From: Streptomyces pyxinicus | Lineage (GTDB): Bacteria; Actinomycetota; Actinomycetes; Streptomycetales; Streptomycetaceae | Length of the DNA: 64,000 nucleotides | Assembly: GCF_024753135.1 (NCBI RefSeq) | Contig: NZ_JANUGP010000010.1 | Coordinates: forward strand, 62,001 to 126,000 | Direction of reading: 5' to 3' | In this document: piece after piece, positions 49,400 to 60,490 of the stretch | Numbering within the stretch: the first letter of the stretch is position 1 | How the letters are laid out: each line of letters begins with the position of its first letter | Translations under genes and position numbers: made by a program | Notes under the pieces: generated by a model | What the model was told of the DNA's origin: nothing | Databases searched by the model: none | The model's input: the letters and a program-made list of their open reading frames with translations, nothing else

Positions 49400-51088
49400 T
49401 CACCCCGCCGGGTCCTCCGCCGTGGTGCGGCACAGCAGCAGGCAGGTGTCGTCGTCGTGTTCGGAGTCGTACAGCATCGGCTTCAGCAGGGAGTCGGCCG
49501 CCGACCCCAGCTCCTCCAGCTCCGCCGCGGACAGCGCGCCCATGGCCCGCGCGAGGCGTTCGATGCCCGCGTCGATCCCGGCCGACCGGCGCTCCACCAG
49601 ACCGTCCGTGTACAGCGCCAGCGTCGAGCCCGGCGGCAGCAGGGTGGAATGCTCCTCGTACTCGAAGGCCACCGGAACGCCCAGCATGATCCCGGGCTTG
49701 GCCTCCAGCACCCGCACCGCGCCGTCCGGGTCCCGGACTAGGCCCGGCGGATGCCCGGCCGCGGCCCACACCACCCGGGGCGAGCCGGGGGTGAACCGGG
49801 CGATCGCACAGGTCGCGTACAGCTCGGGCTGCTGATGGCGCAGCATCCGGTGCAGCAGGGTCAGGGTCCGGGCCGGGCCGTTGCCCTCGACCGCGTAGGC
49901 GCGCAGCGCGGTGCGCAGCTGCCCCATGATCACCGCGGCGCGCAGCCCGTGCCCGGTCACGTCCCCTATCACCGCCAGCACACTGCCGTCCGGCTGCGGG
50001 AAGGCGTCGTACCAGTCGCCGCCGATGTTCAGACCGTGCGTGGCCGGCAGATAGCGGGCGGCCAGCGCCAGGCCCGGCATTCCGGGCAGGTCGGTGAGCT
50101 GGGCGCGTTGCAGGGCCTCGGCGACGTCCCGGTGCTGCTCGTAGCGGCGGGCGTTGTCGAGCGCGATGCCCGCCCGGCGGGCCACCTCCAGGAGCATCAC
50201 CGTGGTGTCCGGGTCGAACCGGTCGCCGGGCGGTGACAGCGTCAGCACACCCTGCACGGTGCGCGCGACCAGCGGCAGGCACAGCAGCGGCCGGTCCGGG
50301 GACAGCGCGGACGCCGGCAGGTCGTCCACCCCCGGCAGCCGGCCCGGCCGGGGGCCGGCGTGCTGGGGCCGGCCGGTGCGGGCCGCCGCCACCGTGGCCG
50401 CCGTCCGCCCGGCCGCCTGGGCCGGCTCCTCGTCCAGCAGCCAGACGTCCACGTGCCGCGCGTACTCCGGGACCAGCAGCTCGGGCAGCCGGCGCAGGAT
50501 CGCCTCGTGGTCCAGGGAGGCGTTCAGCACGGCGCTGGCGTTCGCCAGGAAGGTCAGCAGCCGACGGGCCTTCTCGGCCTCGGCGCGCGCGGCCCGCTCG
50601 GCGTCCAGCAGTTCGTTCTGCGCCACCGCCGCGGCCTCCAGCTCGGCGTGCAGCGCCAGCACGCCCTGGTTGGTCTGGTGCAGCTCCTCCCGGTGGAACC
50701 GGACCAGTTCCTCGCTCTCCGCCAGGCCCGCGAGGGCACCGGCCGCGTCCTCGTCGGCCGCCAGCAGCGCCTCCGCGAGCCGCGCCTCGTCCAGGGAGTC
50801 CGGGCGGGGCAGCGGCAGCGGCACGGGCGAGGGGCAGTCGAGCGTGTACCGCCACTCCCGAGGCCCGGGCACCTCCAGGCACAGCCCCCCGTCCGCCGTG
50901 GTGGTCAGGCGCAGTTCGGCGCGGCCCCCGGCCAGGGCCCGGCGCAGCCCGGAGCCGACCTCGGCCAGGAAGCGGGCGCGTTCGGACGCGGGCACGCCGG
51001 CGTCCGCCGCGACCCGCGCCAGCAGGGCACGGGCGCGGACCGCGGCGGCGGCGGAGTCGATGGTCCAGGTCTCAGAAGCGGCTGTCAT
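49400..51088 (-). CDS. PP2C-type SpoIIE-domain phosphatase with GAF-like sensor
   Basis: A 562-residue soluble phosphatase. N-terminal residues 1-100 resemble an ATPase-like or helical domain. A coiled-coil follows (ALHAELEAAAVAQNELLDAERAARAEAEKARRLL), then a GAF-like sensor (about 180-330: RRLPELLVPEYARHVDVWLLDE, GIALDNARRYEQ). The SpoIIE domain has LNIGGDWYDAF, LAVIGDVTGHGLRAAV, WAAAGHPPGLVRDPD and LALYTDGLVERR. It would dephosphorylate an antagonist in a partner-switching cascade. It overlaps the upstream RsbX-like gene by 17 bp, so all three are one operon. Confidence 0.92.
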   Translation of the reverse strand: MTAASETWTIDSAAAAVRARALLARVAADAGVPASERARFLAEVGSGLRRALAGGRAELRLTTTADGGLCLEVPGPREWRYTLDCPSPVPLPLPRPDSLDEARLAEALLAADEDAAGALAGLAESEELVRFHREELHQTNQGVLALHAELEAAAVAQNELLDAERAARAEAEKARRLLTFLANASAVLNASLDHEAILRRLPELLVPEYARHVDVWLLDEEPAQAAGRTAATVAAARTGRPQHAGPRPGRLPGVDDLPASALSPDRPLLCLPLVARTVQGVLTLSPPGDRFDPDTTVMLLEVARRAGIALDNARRYEQHRDVAEALQRAQLTDLPGMPGLALAARYLPATHGLNIGGDWYDAFPQPDGSVLAVIGDVTGHGLRAAVIMGQLRTALRAYAVEGNGPARTLTLLHRMLRHQQPELYATCAIARFTPGSPRVVWAAAGHPPGLVRDPDGAVRVLEAKPGIMLGVPVAFEYEEHSTLLPPGSTLALYTDGLVERRSAGIDAGIERLARAMGALSAAELEELGSAADSLLKPMLYDSEHDDDTCLLLCRTTAEDPAG

Positions 51089-52085
51089 GTGTGCGGGTCC
51101 GGCGGTCGGGGGCCAGTACGGCCACGCTGGTGTCGTCGCGAAGGGGGCGGCCGGGGCCGCCGGCGTCGCGCAGGATCGTAGCGGCCACCACCGGCGGGTC
51201 GTGGCCGAGCAGCCGTGGATCGTCCGGCGGGCTCCAGCGGCTGGGCAGCCCGTCACTGTGCACGACGAGCAGACTGTCCCCGCGCCACGGCACCCGGCGC
51301 AAGGGTACGCGCGCCGGAAAGTGCGCCCCCACGATCCCCGGGTGGGAGATCAGGGAGGACCAGCGGTCACCGACGCGCAGCCGGGCACCGATGTTGCCGA
51401 CCCCGGCGAAGCACAGCTCCCCGTGCTCCGTGTCCACCTGGGCCACGGCGACCGCCGCGCCCCGGGTGGGACGCAGTACGGTGTGCAGCCGCCGCAGGAG
51501 GTCCCCGGGCGGCAGCCGCGCGGCGCGGCGCAGCTCCGCCACAGCCGTGTCGGCCGCGAGCGCGGCCCGCGCGCCGTGGCCGAGGCCGTCGGCGAGCAGC
51601 AGCGTCAGCAGCCGGCCCGAGCGCGCCCAGCCCCAGGCGTCGCCGCACTCCTCCGCCTGCCCGAGGGCCAGGGCGATCCCGCCCACGGACACCCCGCCGC
51701 CGGACGGCTGCCCGGCGCCCGGCTCCGGGTCGATCCGGGCCGCCGCCACCGTGCCCCGGCCCGGTACGCCGTACCGCTGGAGGGCGTCGGCCGCCGTGCC
51801 GTACCCGTCGCACGGTGCGGCCGGCACCTCGGTGACACCCGGACCGTGGCCGAGGGCGTACACCTGCACCGAGCTGCCCGAACCGGCCGGCGCCGGCACC
51901 AGGTTGACCACCAGGAGGCCGCTGCCCGCCTGCCGGAGCAGACCGGTGGCCAGCTCGGTCGCGACCAGCTCGGCAACGTCCGCGCGCGCCGCGAGCCCCG
52001 CGCGCCCGCACGCCTCCCGCGCCGCCGTCCGGGCGTCCGCTACCCCTGGGGAGCCGTGGACGCGGACCTCCCACACCCGGCTCAT
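51072..52085 (-). CDS. RsbX-like phosphatase with N-terminal ATPase-like part
   Basis: A 337-residue protein. The N-terminal 110 residues resemble the GHKL-type kinase half of RsbT/RsbW proteins (ADVAELVATELATGLLRQAGSGLLVVNLVP), probably degenerate. The C-terminal part is RsbX/PP2C-like (LLLADGLGHGARAALAADTAVAEL, LCFAGVGNIGARL, LLVVHSDGLPSRW). RsbX in Bacillus resets the stressosome. Start ATG 52085 overlaps the stop of the upstream rsbT gene by 4 bp. Confidence 0.82.
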   Translation of the reverse strand: MSRVWEVRVHGSPGVADARTAAREACGRAGLAARADVAELVATELATGLLRQAGSGLLVVNLVPAPAGSGSSVQVYALGHGPGVTEVPAAPCDGYGTAADALQRYGVPGRGTVAAARIDPEPGAGQPSGGGVSVGGIALALGQAEECGDAWGWARSGRLLTLLLADGLGHGARAALAADTAVAELRRAARLPPGDLLRRLHTVLRPTRGAAVAVAQVDTEHGELCFAGVGNIGARLRVGDRWSSLISHPGIVGAHFPARVPLRRVPWRGDSLLVVHSDGLPSRWSPPDDPRLLGHDPPVVAATILRDAGGPGRPLRDDTSVAVLAPDRRTRTHDSRF

Positions 52086-52528
52086 CCGGCCCCCGGCCGC
52101 GAGGAGGGGACGTGCGCCACCCAGGCGACGGCGGTCACGGTGGTACCCCGGCCGGGCTCGGTGTCCACGGCGAACTCGTGCACCAGCCGCTTCGCCCCGC
52201 TCAGCCCGAGACCGAGGCCGCCCCCGCTGGTGTAGCCGTCGGTCATGGCCAGCTCCAGGTCGTGAATGCCGGGACCGCTGTCGACGAAGCACATCCGCAG
52301 ACCCTGGGTACGGCCGTTGTCCAGCGGAGTGATCTCCACATGCCCGCCGCCGCCGTGCACCAGGGTGTTGCGGGCCAGCTCGCTCGCCGCCGTGACCAGC
52401 TTGGTCTGCTGCACCAGGCCGAAACCGAGCCGCGCCGCGCACTGCCGCACCTGCTGCCGGACCCAGGCCAGATCCGCGTCCGAGCCGATGGGCAGGCTGG
52501 TCGCGCAGTCCGGGCCGGACGGCCGCAT
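52082..52528 (-). CDS. rsbT: RsbT-like anti-sigma regulatory serine kinase
   Basis: A 148-residue GHKL-fold serine kinase. Its motifs are ASELARNTLVHGGGG (N box), VDSGPGIHDLELAMTDGYTS (G1 box) and GGGLGLGLSGAKRLVHEF (G2 lid). This is the RsbT type that phosphorylates STAS proteins (RsbS/RsbR) and releases itself to activate a downstream phosphatase. ATG 52528 is the start. It is followed by RsbX-like and PP2C genes in one coupled operon. The expected STAS partner upstream is not intact. Confidence 0.9.
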   Translation of the reverse strand: MRPSGPDCATSLPIGSDADLAWVRQQVRQCAARLGFGLVQQTKLVTAASELARNTLVHGGGGHVEITPLDNGRTQGLRMCFVDSGPGIHDLELAMTDGYTSGGGLGLGLSGAKRLVHEFAVDTEPGRGTTVTAVAWVAHVPSSRPGAG

Positions 52529-52868
52529 CAGGTCCCCCTCGGGCGGGACAGCGGTGTCCGGGCGCCGTCGGCGTCCCCCGGCCCCGCCGGGGCGACCGCC
52601 CGCCAGCCGGCCGGCACCGTGCGTGTCGCCAGGGGCTGGGTGGTGGCGGTGGTCTCCGCACGCACCCGGCCGGGGAACAGGCCGCCGACGGCCGCACCGG
52701 AGACGCCGGCCGGCACACCGGTCACCCGGTGCGCGGCGCTCCGCCCGGTGACGCCGTACCGCGGTCGTCCGCTCCGCCCGTCGCCCGGCTCACCCCGGTG
52801 CGCGCCGGACAGCACGCCGCGAGAGCCGGGAACCGGGACGGACGCCGTCGGACCGGCGGTGGACGGAT
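52529..52868. other. Spacer between rsbT and the STAS remnant
   Basis: A 340-bp stretch where a STAS or second gene of the switch would be expected. All frames give Gly/Arg/Pro/Ala-rich noise. I see no gene. Confidence 0.5.
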
Positions 52869-53279
52869 TCACCGCGCGCCCACACCGTGGGCCGCACGGG
52901 AGACCACGACGCCCTGCCCGGACCGCGACGCCCGCGTGAGCACCGGCCCGAGGCCGAGGCCGAGCCGTACGATCGTCCGCGCCATGGCCGGGCGGACGTT
53001 GGAGGCGACGCGGTCGGCGCTCGGCGTCGCGTCGCCGGCCGGAGCGGCGAATCCGGCGCGCAGCGGAGCGATGGCGGGCACGCGCGGCGCGGGCACCCCG
53101 GCCCACGCGTCGGCCCCGGCCCCTGCCGCGTCCGCCGCCGCGTCACGGGACCGCGTGCAGATCGAGCGGAGCAGCGGGGCCCCGGCCCGGCGCCGGGCGG
53201 TCCGTTCCCGACGCTCGTCCGGGAAGGCGCTCGCGCACCGCGGCGCCGATCCGGTCACGTCGTGCTCCGGCACTCTCAT
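52869..53279 (-). pseudogene. Possible eroded rsbS-like STAS gene
   Basis: A 136-codon frame with AGGAG just before ATG 53279/GTG 53273 and beginning MRVPEHDV, like the start of RsbS (MRVPxLxL). Near its end RPAMARTIVRLGLGLGPVLT closely resembles the C-terminal helix of RsbS (RPAVAITLVELGLTLPGVRT). The middle, where a STAS protein should have DIS and VDSF strands, is Ala/Arg/Pro-rich and unlike the family. It is therefore read as a decayed STAS gene upstream of rsbT; an unusual but working protein cannot be excluded. Confidence 0.42.
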
Positions 53280-53329
53280 CTCTCCTCTGTACGAGTCAGG
53301 CGCCGCCGCCGGCCGGCTCCGAGCCGATC

Positions 53330-53345
53330 GTTGCCATACGACAAC
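53330..53345. promoter_or_regulatory. 16-bp imperfect palindrome, likely MarR operator
   Basis: GTTGCCATACGACAAC has matching GTTG and CAAC ends and 12 of 16 symmetric positions. It is in an AT-richer gap between the divergent MarR gene and the STAS remnant, the usual place for a MarR autoregulatory site. Confidence 0.5.
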
Positions 53346-53459
53346 AGTAGCCCTCGGTTTCCGGCCCGGCCAAACCCGCCGCCGGCCTGGGCGTCCCCTG
53401 CCGCGGGCGGCCCGGCCTAGTACGCTGACGAGCGTCCCAGTGCCTGCGAGAGGGGTACG

Positions 53460-53987
53460 GTGGCCGCCTTCCGCTCCCGTCCGCCGTCCGACGAGGCCGC
53501 CCGGGCGACCGCCACGGCCGCCGAGCTGCTCGCGGTCCTGTCGGGGCGCACCCCCACGGCACCCGCCTCCCGTTCGCAGGTACGCGTACTCCTGGTCCTG
53601 GAACAGCGCGACGGCATCAACCTGCGCACCCTCGCGGCCAGCCTCGGCACCACGCCACCGTCGGCCAGCCGGCTCTGCGACCGGCTGGAGAGCACGGGGT
53701 TCCTCGAACGCGAGGCCGCCGCCGCCGACCGGCGCGAGGTGCGGCTGCGGCTGAGCGGCAGCGGCCGGACTTTCCTCGCCGACCTGCGCGTCCGCCGGGA
53801 AAGGGAGGTGCGGGCCGTCCTCGCTGCCATGCCGGTCGCCGACCGGGAGGCGCTGCGCGAGGGCCTGGAGTCGTTCTGCGCCGCCGCGCACCGGATGCTC
53901 GGCAAGGAGTCCGGCGCGGGCGCGGTCCTGGCGTCCGGGCCCACCGGGACGGAACGCGCCGGCCGCCGGCAGGGCCGCCCGGCCTGA
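53460..53987 (+). CDS. MarR-family transcriptional regulator
   Basis: A 175-residue winged-helix regulator. SQVRVLLVLEQRDGINLRTLAASLGTTPPSASRLCDRLESTGFLEREAAAADRREVRLRLSGSGRTFL is a clear MarR DNA-binding core with the DRR wing. Flanking helices form the dimer region. The C-terminus is disordered and basic. The start is GTG 53460. The gene is divergent from the rsb operon and may control it and itself through the palindrome at 53330. Confidence 0.88.
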   Translation: MAAFRSRPPSDEAARATATAAELLAVLSGRTPTAPASRSQVRVLLVLEQRDGINLRTLAASLGTTPPSASRLCDRLESTGFLEREAAAADRREVRLRLSGSGRTFLADLRVRREREVRAVLAAMPVADREALREGLESFCAAAHRMLGKESGAGAVLASGPTGTERAGRRQGRPA

Positions 53988-54240
53988 GCCGCGTCCCGCG
54001 CCGCCCCGGCCGCCCACGGTTTCGGGCAGGGATACGGGCCGCACGCCGGTCCTACTGTCCCCAGCACGTCGAGGCGGCTCCTTCGTCCGGTGTCTCCAGC
54101 GCCCGGCCCGGCGGCATGCGCCACCGGGCCGGTGTCGGGAGGCGTCTACCCAGGATCACGCCGGACTCTCCCCGCTGTTGCGGACGTCACCCGGGAGTGC
54201 GACCGGGAGGACGACAGCAGCCCCCGGCGAGCCGCAGTCG

Positions 54241-55434
54241 TCAGTCCCGTGCGGCGGCGGAAGCCGTACGGCGGGCCCGGTCCGGCTCGCCCTCCCGCTC
54301 CGCCGCCGGTGGCGCGGGCCGCTGCCGTCGGCGCAGCAGCAGCCGTCTGGCCGGGCACTCCACCGCCTCGTACAGCACCCAGGACAGCGCGAGGGAGACG
54401 GTGAACAGGACCGCGGTGACGGTCAGCCCGGCCATGAGGCCGAAGTGCGGCTTGGCGCCCAGGAGATGGACGGCGGCGCGCAGCACCAGCAGATGCACCA
54501 TGTAGAAGGCGAACGACACCTCCCCGAGCCGCACCAGCCACCGGCGCCGCCACAGGGACGGCAGACCGTGCAGGTCGGCGACGGCCGCCGCCGGGATGAG
54601 CAGCGCGAAACCGAGGACGGTGCACACGGTCGCGGAGTAGCCGGGCGTGACCTGCGGGACGAGGAAGTAGCCGATCACCGCCAGCGCGAGCGAGGCCTCC
54701 AGGCCAGGCCCCCGCCACCGGCCCAGCAGCACCAGCCGCGCGGCGACCGCGCCGAGCACGAACTCGGGCAGCCGGGCGGCCGGCAGCGAGTAGAGCGAGT
54801 ACGTCCACCAGTGGTGGGCGTCCGTCCAGGCGAGCGCCATGACGGCGGCCACCGACAGCGCGCCCAGCGCGGTGGTTCCGCGCGCGCCCAGCCGGCGCAG
54901 CAGCGGGAACAGCAGCGGGAAGGCCGCGTAGAAGAACGCCTCGCAGGCCAGCGACCAGCTCACCGGGTTCAGCGTCTGCCACCACGGTCGCCACCAGGAG
55001 TGCAGCATCAGCAGGTTCGCCAGGCCCTGCCGCACCGTCGGCCGCGGCTCGTGCGCCAGCGTGTACGCCATGACGAGGGCCGCGGTCAGAGTGACGAGGT
55101 GCACCGGGTAGATCCGCGCGACGCGCCGCCGCCAGAACGCCACGGCACGGTCGTTCGGCCGCGCCGACCAGGTGAGGACGAAACCGGAGAGCACGAAGAA
55201 GAACGACACCCCGGTGGCGCCGGATCCGAACGCCCAGCGCACCAGGCGGGCGGCGGTGCCCGAGAAGTAGCCGAAGTTGTGCACGTGCAGTCCGAACACC
55301 AGCAGCGCCGCCATCCACCGCAGCCCCGTCAGGGACGGCAGGGAGCGCGGGGCGGTGGGCGGGGAGGGCCGGGAGGCGGGCCCGCCGGTTCTCGCGGGCG
55401 GCGTCCGGAGCGCCCGGGTCGTCGCCGTGGTCAT
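54241..55434 (-). CDS. Acyltransferase 3 family membrane protein (OafA-like)
   Basis: A 397-residue membrane protein with about 10 hydrophobic segments. Family landmarks are the catalytic-type start SLTGLRWMAALLVFGLHVHNF (active His), VSFFFVLSGFVLTWSA, FWRRRVARIYPVHLVTL (R/K-x10-H type) and LLIPAAAVADLHGL. Such enzymes acylate sugars in polysaccharides, antibiotics or peptidoglycan. The N- and C-terminal tails are disordered and Arg/Ala-rich. No glycosyl genes are adjacent. A GC-rich 250-bp spacer separates it from the MarR gene. Confidence 0.9.
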   Translation of the reverse strand: MTTATTRALRTPPARTGGPASRPSPPTAPRSLPSLTGLRWMAALLVFGLHVHNFGYFSGTAARLVRWAFGSGATGVSFFFVLSGFVLTWSARPNDRAVAFWRRRVARIYPVHLVTLTAALVMAYTLAHEPRPTVRQGLANLLMLHSWWRPWWQTLNPVSWSLACEAFFYAAFPLLFPLLRRLGARGTTALGALSVAAVMALAWTDAHHWWTYSLYSLPAARLPEFVLGAVAARLVLLGRWRGPGLEASLALAVIGYFLVPQVTPGYSATVCTVLGFALLIPAAAVADLHGLPSLWRRRWLVRLGEVSFAFYMVHLLVLRAAVHLLGAKPHFGLMAGLTVTAVLFTVSLALSWVLYEAVECPARRLLLRRRQRPAPPAAEREGEPDRARRTASAAARD

Positions 55435-55630
55435 CGAATCACCTGCCGCAGAGGGGTGGCGTGGGGCATGTCGCGTGGAGCACGAGGGGCTACCTTGCCG
55501 GTCCCCCCGAATCCATCACGTCCCGAGCCGAACGTCACACCGCTGCCGATGACACGGCCCCGGGTATGCCACGGACGGCCGCTGGGGATGCACCCGGACG
55601 AGTGGCCGCCCGACCCGGCCCCTTCCGACG

Positions 55631-55678
55631 TTCACGCGATCGTTCACGCGATCGTTCACGCGATCGTTCACTCGATCG
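55631..55678. repeat. Four-copy 12-bp tandem repeat upstream of furA
   Basis: TTCACGCGATCG is repeated four times, the last copy with one change (TTCACTCGATCG). The array ends 70 bp before the furA start and each unit holds a CGATCG palindrome (CGCGATCG). It may be a set of binding sites or a simple expansion. Confidence 0.85.
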
Positions 55679-55689
55679 AGACAATGTCC

Positions 55690-55701
55690 AGAATTTGTTC
55701 T
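55690..55701. promoter_or_regulatory. Inverted repeat in the furA promoter, candidate Fur box
   Basis: AGAA-TTTG-TTCT is a symmetric 12-bp element 47 bp before furA, in an AT-rich stretch unusual for this genome. Autoregulation of furA-katG by FurA is known in Streptomyces; this is the best candidate for the site. Confidence 0.5.
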
Positions 55702-55748
55702 CGTCGTTTTCTTGAACCACTCGTGTTTAGGGGGGTAGGTTCGGCCTC

Positions 55749-56186
55749 ATGACCGCCTCCCCGAGCTCCACCACCGCCGAGGAACTGCGCGGTGCGGGGC
55801 TGCGCGTGACGGCGGCCCGCGTCGCGCTGCTGGAGACCGTCCGGAACGGCGACCACCTCGGTGTCGAGGCGATCGCGTCCGGGGTGCGCGACCGCGTGGG
55901 CCACATCTCCGTGCAAGCCGTCTACGAAGCCCTGCACGCCCTGACCGCCGCGGGCCTGGTGCGCCGCGTCGAGCCGGCCGGCCATCCGGCCCGGTTCGAG
56001 GGACGGGTGGGCGACAACCACCATCACCTCGTGTGCCGGTCGTGCGGTGCCGTCGCCGACGTCGACTGCGCGGCCGGCGACGCGCCCTGCCTGACCGCGT
56101 CCGACGACCACGGCTTCGCCGTGGACGAGGCCGAGGTCGTCTACTGGGGCACCTGCCCCGACTGTTCCACCGGCCGCAGTTCCTGA
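55749..56186 (+). CDS. furA: Fur-family regulator FurA
   Basis: A 145-residue Fur-type repressor. The winged helix is at residues 10-80 (AAELRGAGLRVTAARVALLETV-like start; ISVQAVYEALHALTAAGLVRRVEPAGHPARFEG). The metal half has DNHHHLVCRSCGAVADVDC and CPDC, the Zn-binding Cys pairs. In actinobacteria a furA gene directly before katG encodes a redox-sensitive repressor of the pair. ATG 55749; the gap to katG is 33 bp with GGAAGGA, so they form an operon. Confidence 0.94.
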   Translation: MTASPSSTTAEELRGAGLRVTAARVALLETVRNGDHLGVEAIASGVRDRVGHISVQAVYEALHALTAAGLVRRVEPAGHPARFEGRVGDNHHHLVCRSCGAVADVDCAAGDAPCLTASDDHGFAVDEAEVVYWGTCPDCSTGRSS

Positions 56187-58445
<2,259 letters not shown>

Positions 58446-58477
58446 TCCGCCCGGCGTCCGGCCGACGCCGCACCAGA

Positions 58478-58511
58478 CGTCCGGGTCCGCCCTTCGGGGC
58501 GGGCCCGGACG
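58478..58511 (+). terminator. UUCG-capped terminator after katG
   Basis: CGTCCGGGTCCGCCC pairs with GGGCGGGCCCGGACG (one G-U) around a TTCG tetraloop, 32 bp after the katG stop. It is a textbook very stable stem. Confidence 0.87.
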
Positions 58512-58612
58512 CCCCGCTGTCCGCCCCCTCGCCGACCGTGTCCGCTGCGTCCGCGATCGGACGGGCGCCGGCACCCGCGTGAAGGAACAACGCCAGCTGT
58601 TCCAGGGGGCGT

Positions 58613-59533
58613 TCAGCGGCGCAGCGCCTCGAACGCCGTCCGGCCCGCCGCGCCGATCGCGAGGTCGACGTCCGGTGCCTGGCTCGCACGCCGGTCCGCC
58701 CGGGTCAGCGCGGCGATCGCCACCCGGTCGCCGGAGTCCGCCTCGACCACGCCGATCTCGTGTCTGAGGTGCAGGAAGGTGCCGGTCTTGCCGCTCCAGC
58801 GCAGGCTGTCGGCGCGCAGTTCCGACGCCAGCCGCTGGGTGAAGACCTGCGCGGCCATCAACCGGCGCAGCTCCGCCGTCGCCGCCGGCACGGAGATCCG
58901 GTCGTCCCACACCCGCTCCAGCAGGTCGACCAGGGCGGTGGCCGAACCGGTGTTGGCGCGGGCCGGGTCGAGGGTCTCGATGGTGTGCCGGCCGGCGCGT
59001 TCGTCCCGTACGGCCAGTTCCAGTGCCAGGGAGAAGTCGTCGCCGGCGGCACCGGCCGCGCACTCGTACATGTGGTTCAGCCGGTGCCGCATCCGGACGC
59101 CCGCGCAGCCCCAGGCGGCGAGCCGCGCGTCGACCTCCGCCACCGGCACCAGGGCGAGCAGCGCGTCCGCCGCCGCGTTGTCGCTCACCGCCAGCATCGA
59201 CCGCAGCAGATCGCCGACGGCCACGGTGGCCGGGTACCGGAACGCCGCGAACCCCGTGGAGCCGACGCTGCCGGTGGCCGGGTCCAGGGTCACCGGCAGC
59301 GCGGGATCGAGGCGGCCCGCCGCGATCCGGTCAAGGACGACGAGGGCCAGCGGCACCTTCACCACCGACGCGAGCGGCACCGGCTCCTCGGCGCCGAAAC
59401 CGAGCCGCTCCCCGGTGTCCAGGTTCCGGGCCAGGAAGGCGCCCCGGACGCCGGCGGACGCCCAGTCGGCGGCGATCGCCTCGGCCACGTCCCGCAGGGC
59501 GCCGTCGTCCCCGACGCAGGGCACGGCGCTCAT
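58613..59533 (-). CDS. blaB: BlaB-like regulatory serine hydrolase (beta-lactamase fold)
   Basis: A 306-residue protein with the penicillin-recognising fold: SVVK (Ser56-Lys59), SDN (117-119) and KTG (249-251). The omega loop reads RMRHRLN (147-153), so the Glu166 that deacylates class A beta-lactamases is Arg here. There is no signal peptide. In S. cacaoi, BlaB has this fold, lies next to BlaA and is needed for induction of the beta-lactamase BlaL; this gene has the same position and features. ATG 59533 overlaps the blaA stop by 4 bp, so the two are co-translated. Confidence 0.8.
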   Translation of the reverse strand: MSAVPCVGDDGALRDVAEAIAADWASAGVRGAFLARNLDTGERLGFGAEEPVPLASVVKVPLALVVLDRIAAGRLDPALPVTLDPATGSVGSTGFAAFRYPATVAVGDLLRSMLAVSDNAAADALLALVPVAEVDARLAAWGCAGVRMRHRLNHMYECAAGAAGDDFSLALELAVRDERAGRHTIETLDPARANTGSATALVDLLERVWDDRISVPAATAELRRLMAAQVFTQRLASELRADSLRWSGKTGTFLHLRHEIGVVEADSGDRVAIAALTRADRRASQAPDVDLAIGAAGRTAFEALRR

Positions 59534-60483
59534 CCGCGTGCCGCCAGCCGTGCGGGGGCGTCCTGGGCCCGCTCGCCGGACCGGGTGGCGCCGGGCCCGT
59601 CGGCCGCCGCGCCCACCGCGGCTCCGAGCGGCGCGGCCAGCCAGTCCGGCACCTCGGGGGTGCCGTCGCGGCCCGGGGCGGCGCCGATGTCGTACCCCCG
59701 GTGCAGTGACCGGTCGGCGAGCGGCGCCCAGCGCGCCCCGTGCTGCCGGGCGAACGGCTCGGCGCACAGCAGCAGGGCGTGGCCCGCCAGCGTCTCGGCG
59801 AGCGCACCGGACGCGGGCCCGGCGGGACGCACCCGCCCCTCGGGCAGCCCGGCACGGGCCACCGCCCTGCCCAACCGGTCCTCGAAGCACGGGACTTGGT
59901 CCTCCGGCTGGACGAGTACCGGGAGCGGCGCGGTGGAGCCGCCCCGCCTCGGCCGTAGGTCCTCCAGGTGGACCGCGCGCCGCGCGGCCGGGTCCTCCGC
60001 CGCCGAGGCCAGCCCCAACGGCGCCTGGAACGCGGCCTGTTCCGGCGGCACCCGCAGCAGCGCGTAGGCGAGCGAGCCGTCGGCGAGGCCGGACACCCTT
60101 TCCCCGGGCGGCAGTTCGCGCATCCCGAGGGTGATCCCGCGCTCGGTGCCCGCCCGGATGGCCCGGGCCAGTGCCGCCGGGGCGCAGTCACCGGGCACCC
60201 CCACCGCGCGGACCCGCGCCCGCCGGGCGGAGCGGGCCGCCTGCCCGAGCCGCTGGGCCCGGTCCAGCACGTCCCGCGCGTACGGCAGCAGCAGTACCCC
60301 CAGCTCCGTGACCGTCACCTGCCGCCGCGAACGGTCGAACAGGAGGCCGCCGAAGTGCTCCTCCAGTGTCTTGATGCGACGGCTGAGCAGCGGCTGGGCG
60401 ATCCCGAGCCGGTCGGCCGCACGGGAGAAGCTCGCCTCGTCCGCCGTCGCCACGTACGCGTCCAGGTGTGCGAGAAGGTCCAC
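59530..60483 (-). CDS. blaA: LysR-family regulator of beta-lactamase (BlaA-like)
   Basis: A 317-residue LysR regulator. The helix-turn-helix is at residues 15-60 (FSRAADRLGIAQPLLSRRIKTLEEHFGGLLFDRSRR). The effector domain occupies the rest, with a disordered Gly/Ala/Arg-rich end. It is divergent from the beta-lactamase gene across a 144-bp promoter with a T-N11-A dyad. The arrangement matches the blaA-blaB/blaL system of S. cacaoi, where BlaA activates blaL. GTG 60483 is the start. Confidence 0.87.
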   Translation of the reverse strand: MDLLAHLDAYVATADEASFSRAADRLGIAQPLLSRRIKTLEEHFGGLLFDRSRRQVTVTELGVLLLPYARDVLDRAQRLGQAARSARRARVRAVGVPGDCAPAALARAIRAGTERGITLGMRELPPGERVSGLADGSLAYALLRVPPEQAAFQAPLGLASAAEDPAARRAVHLEDLRPRRGGSTAPLPVLVQPEDQVPCFEDRLGRAVARAGLPEGRVRPAGPASGALAETLAGHALLLCAEPFARQHGARWAPLADRSLHRGYDIGAAPGRDGTPEVPDWLAAPLGAAVGAAADGPGATRSGERAQDAPARLAARG

Positions 60484-60490
60484 CCAGCAG

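Larger units (their letters stand above)
55435..55748. other. Promoter region of furA with repeat array
   Basis: The left part is featureless. It then holds the four-copy 12-bp repeat (55631-55678) and an AT-rich promoter with the AGAA-N4-TTCT box. There is no gene. Confidence 0.55.
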
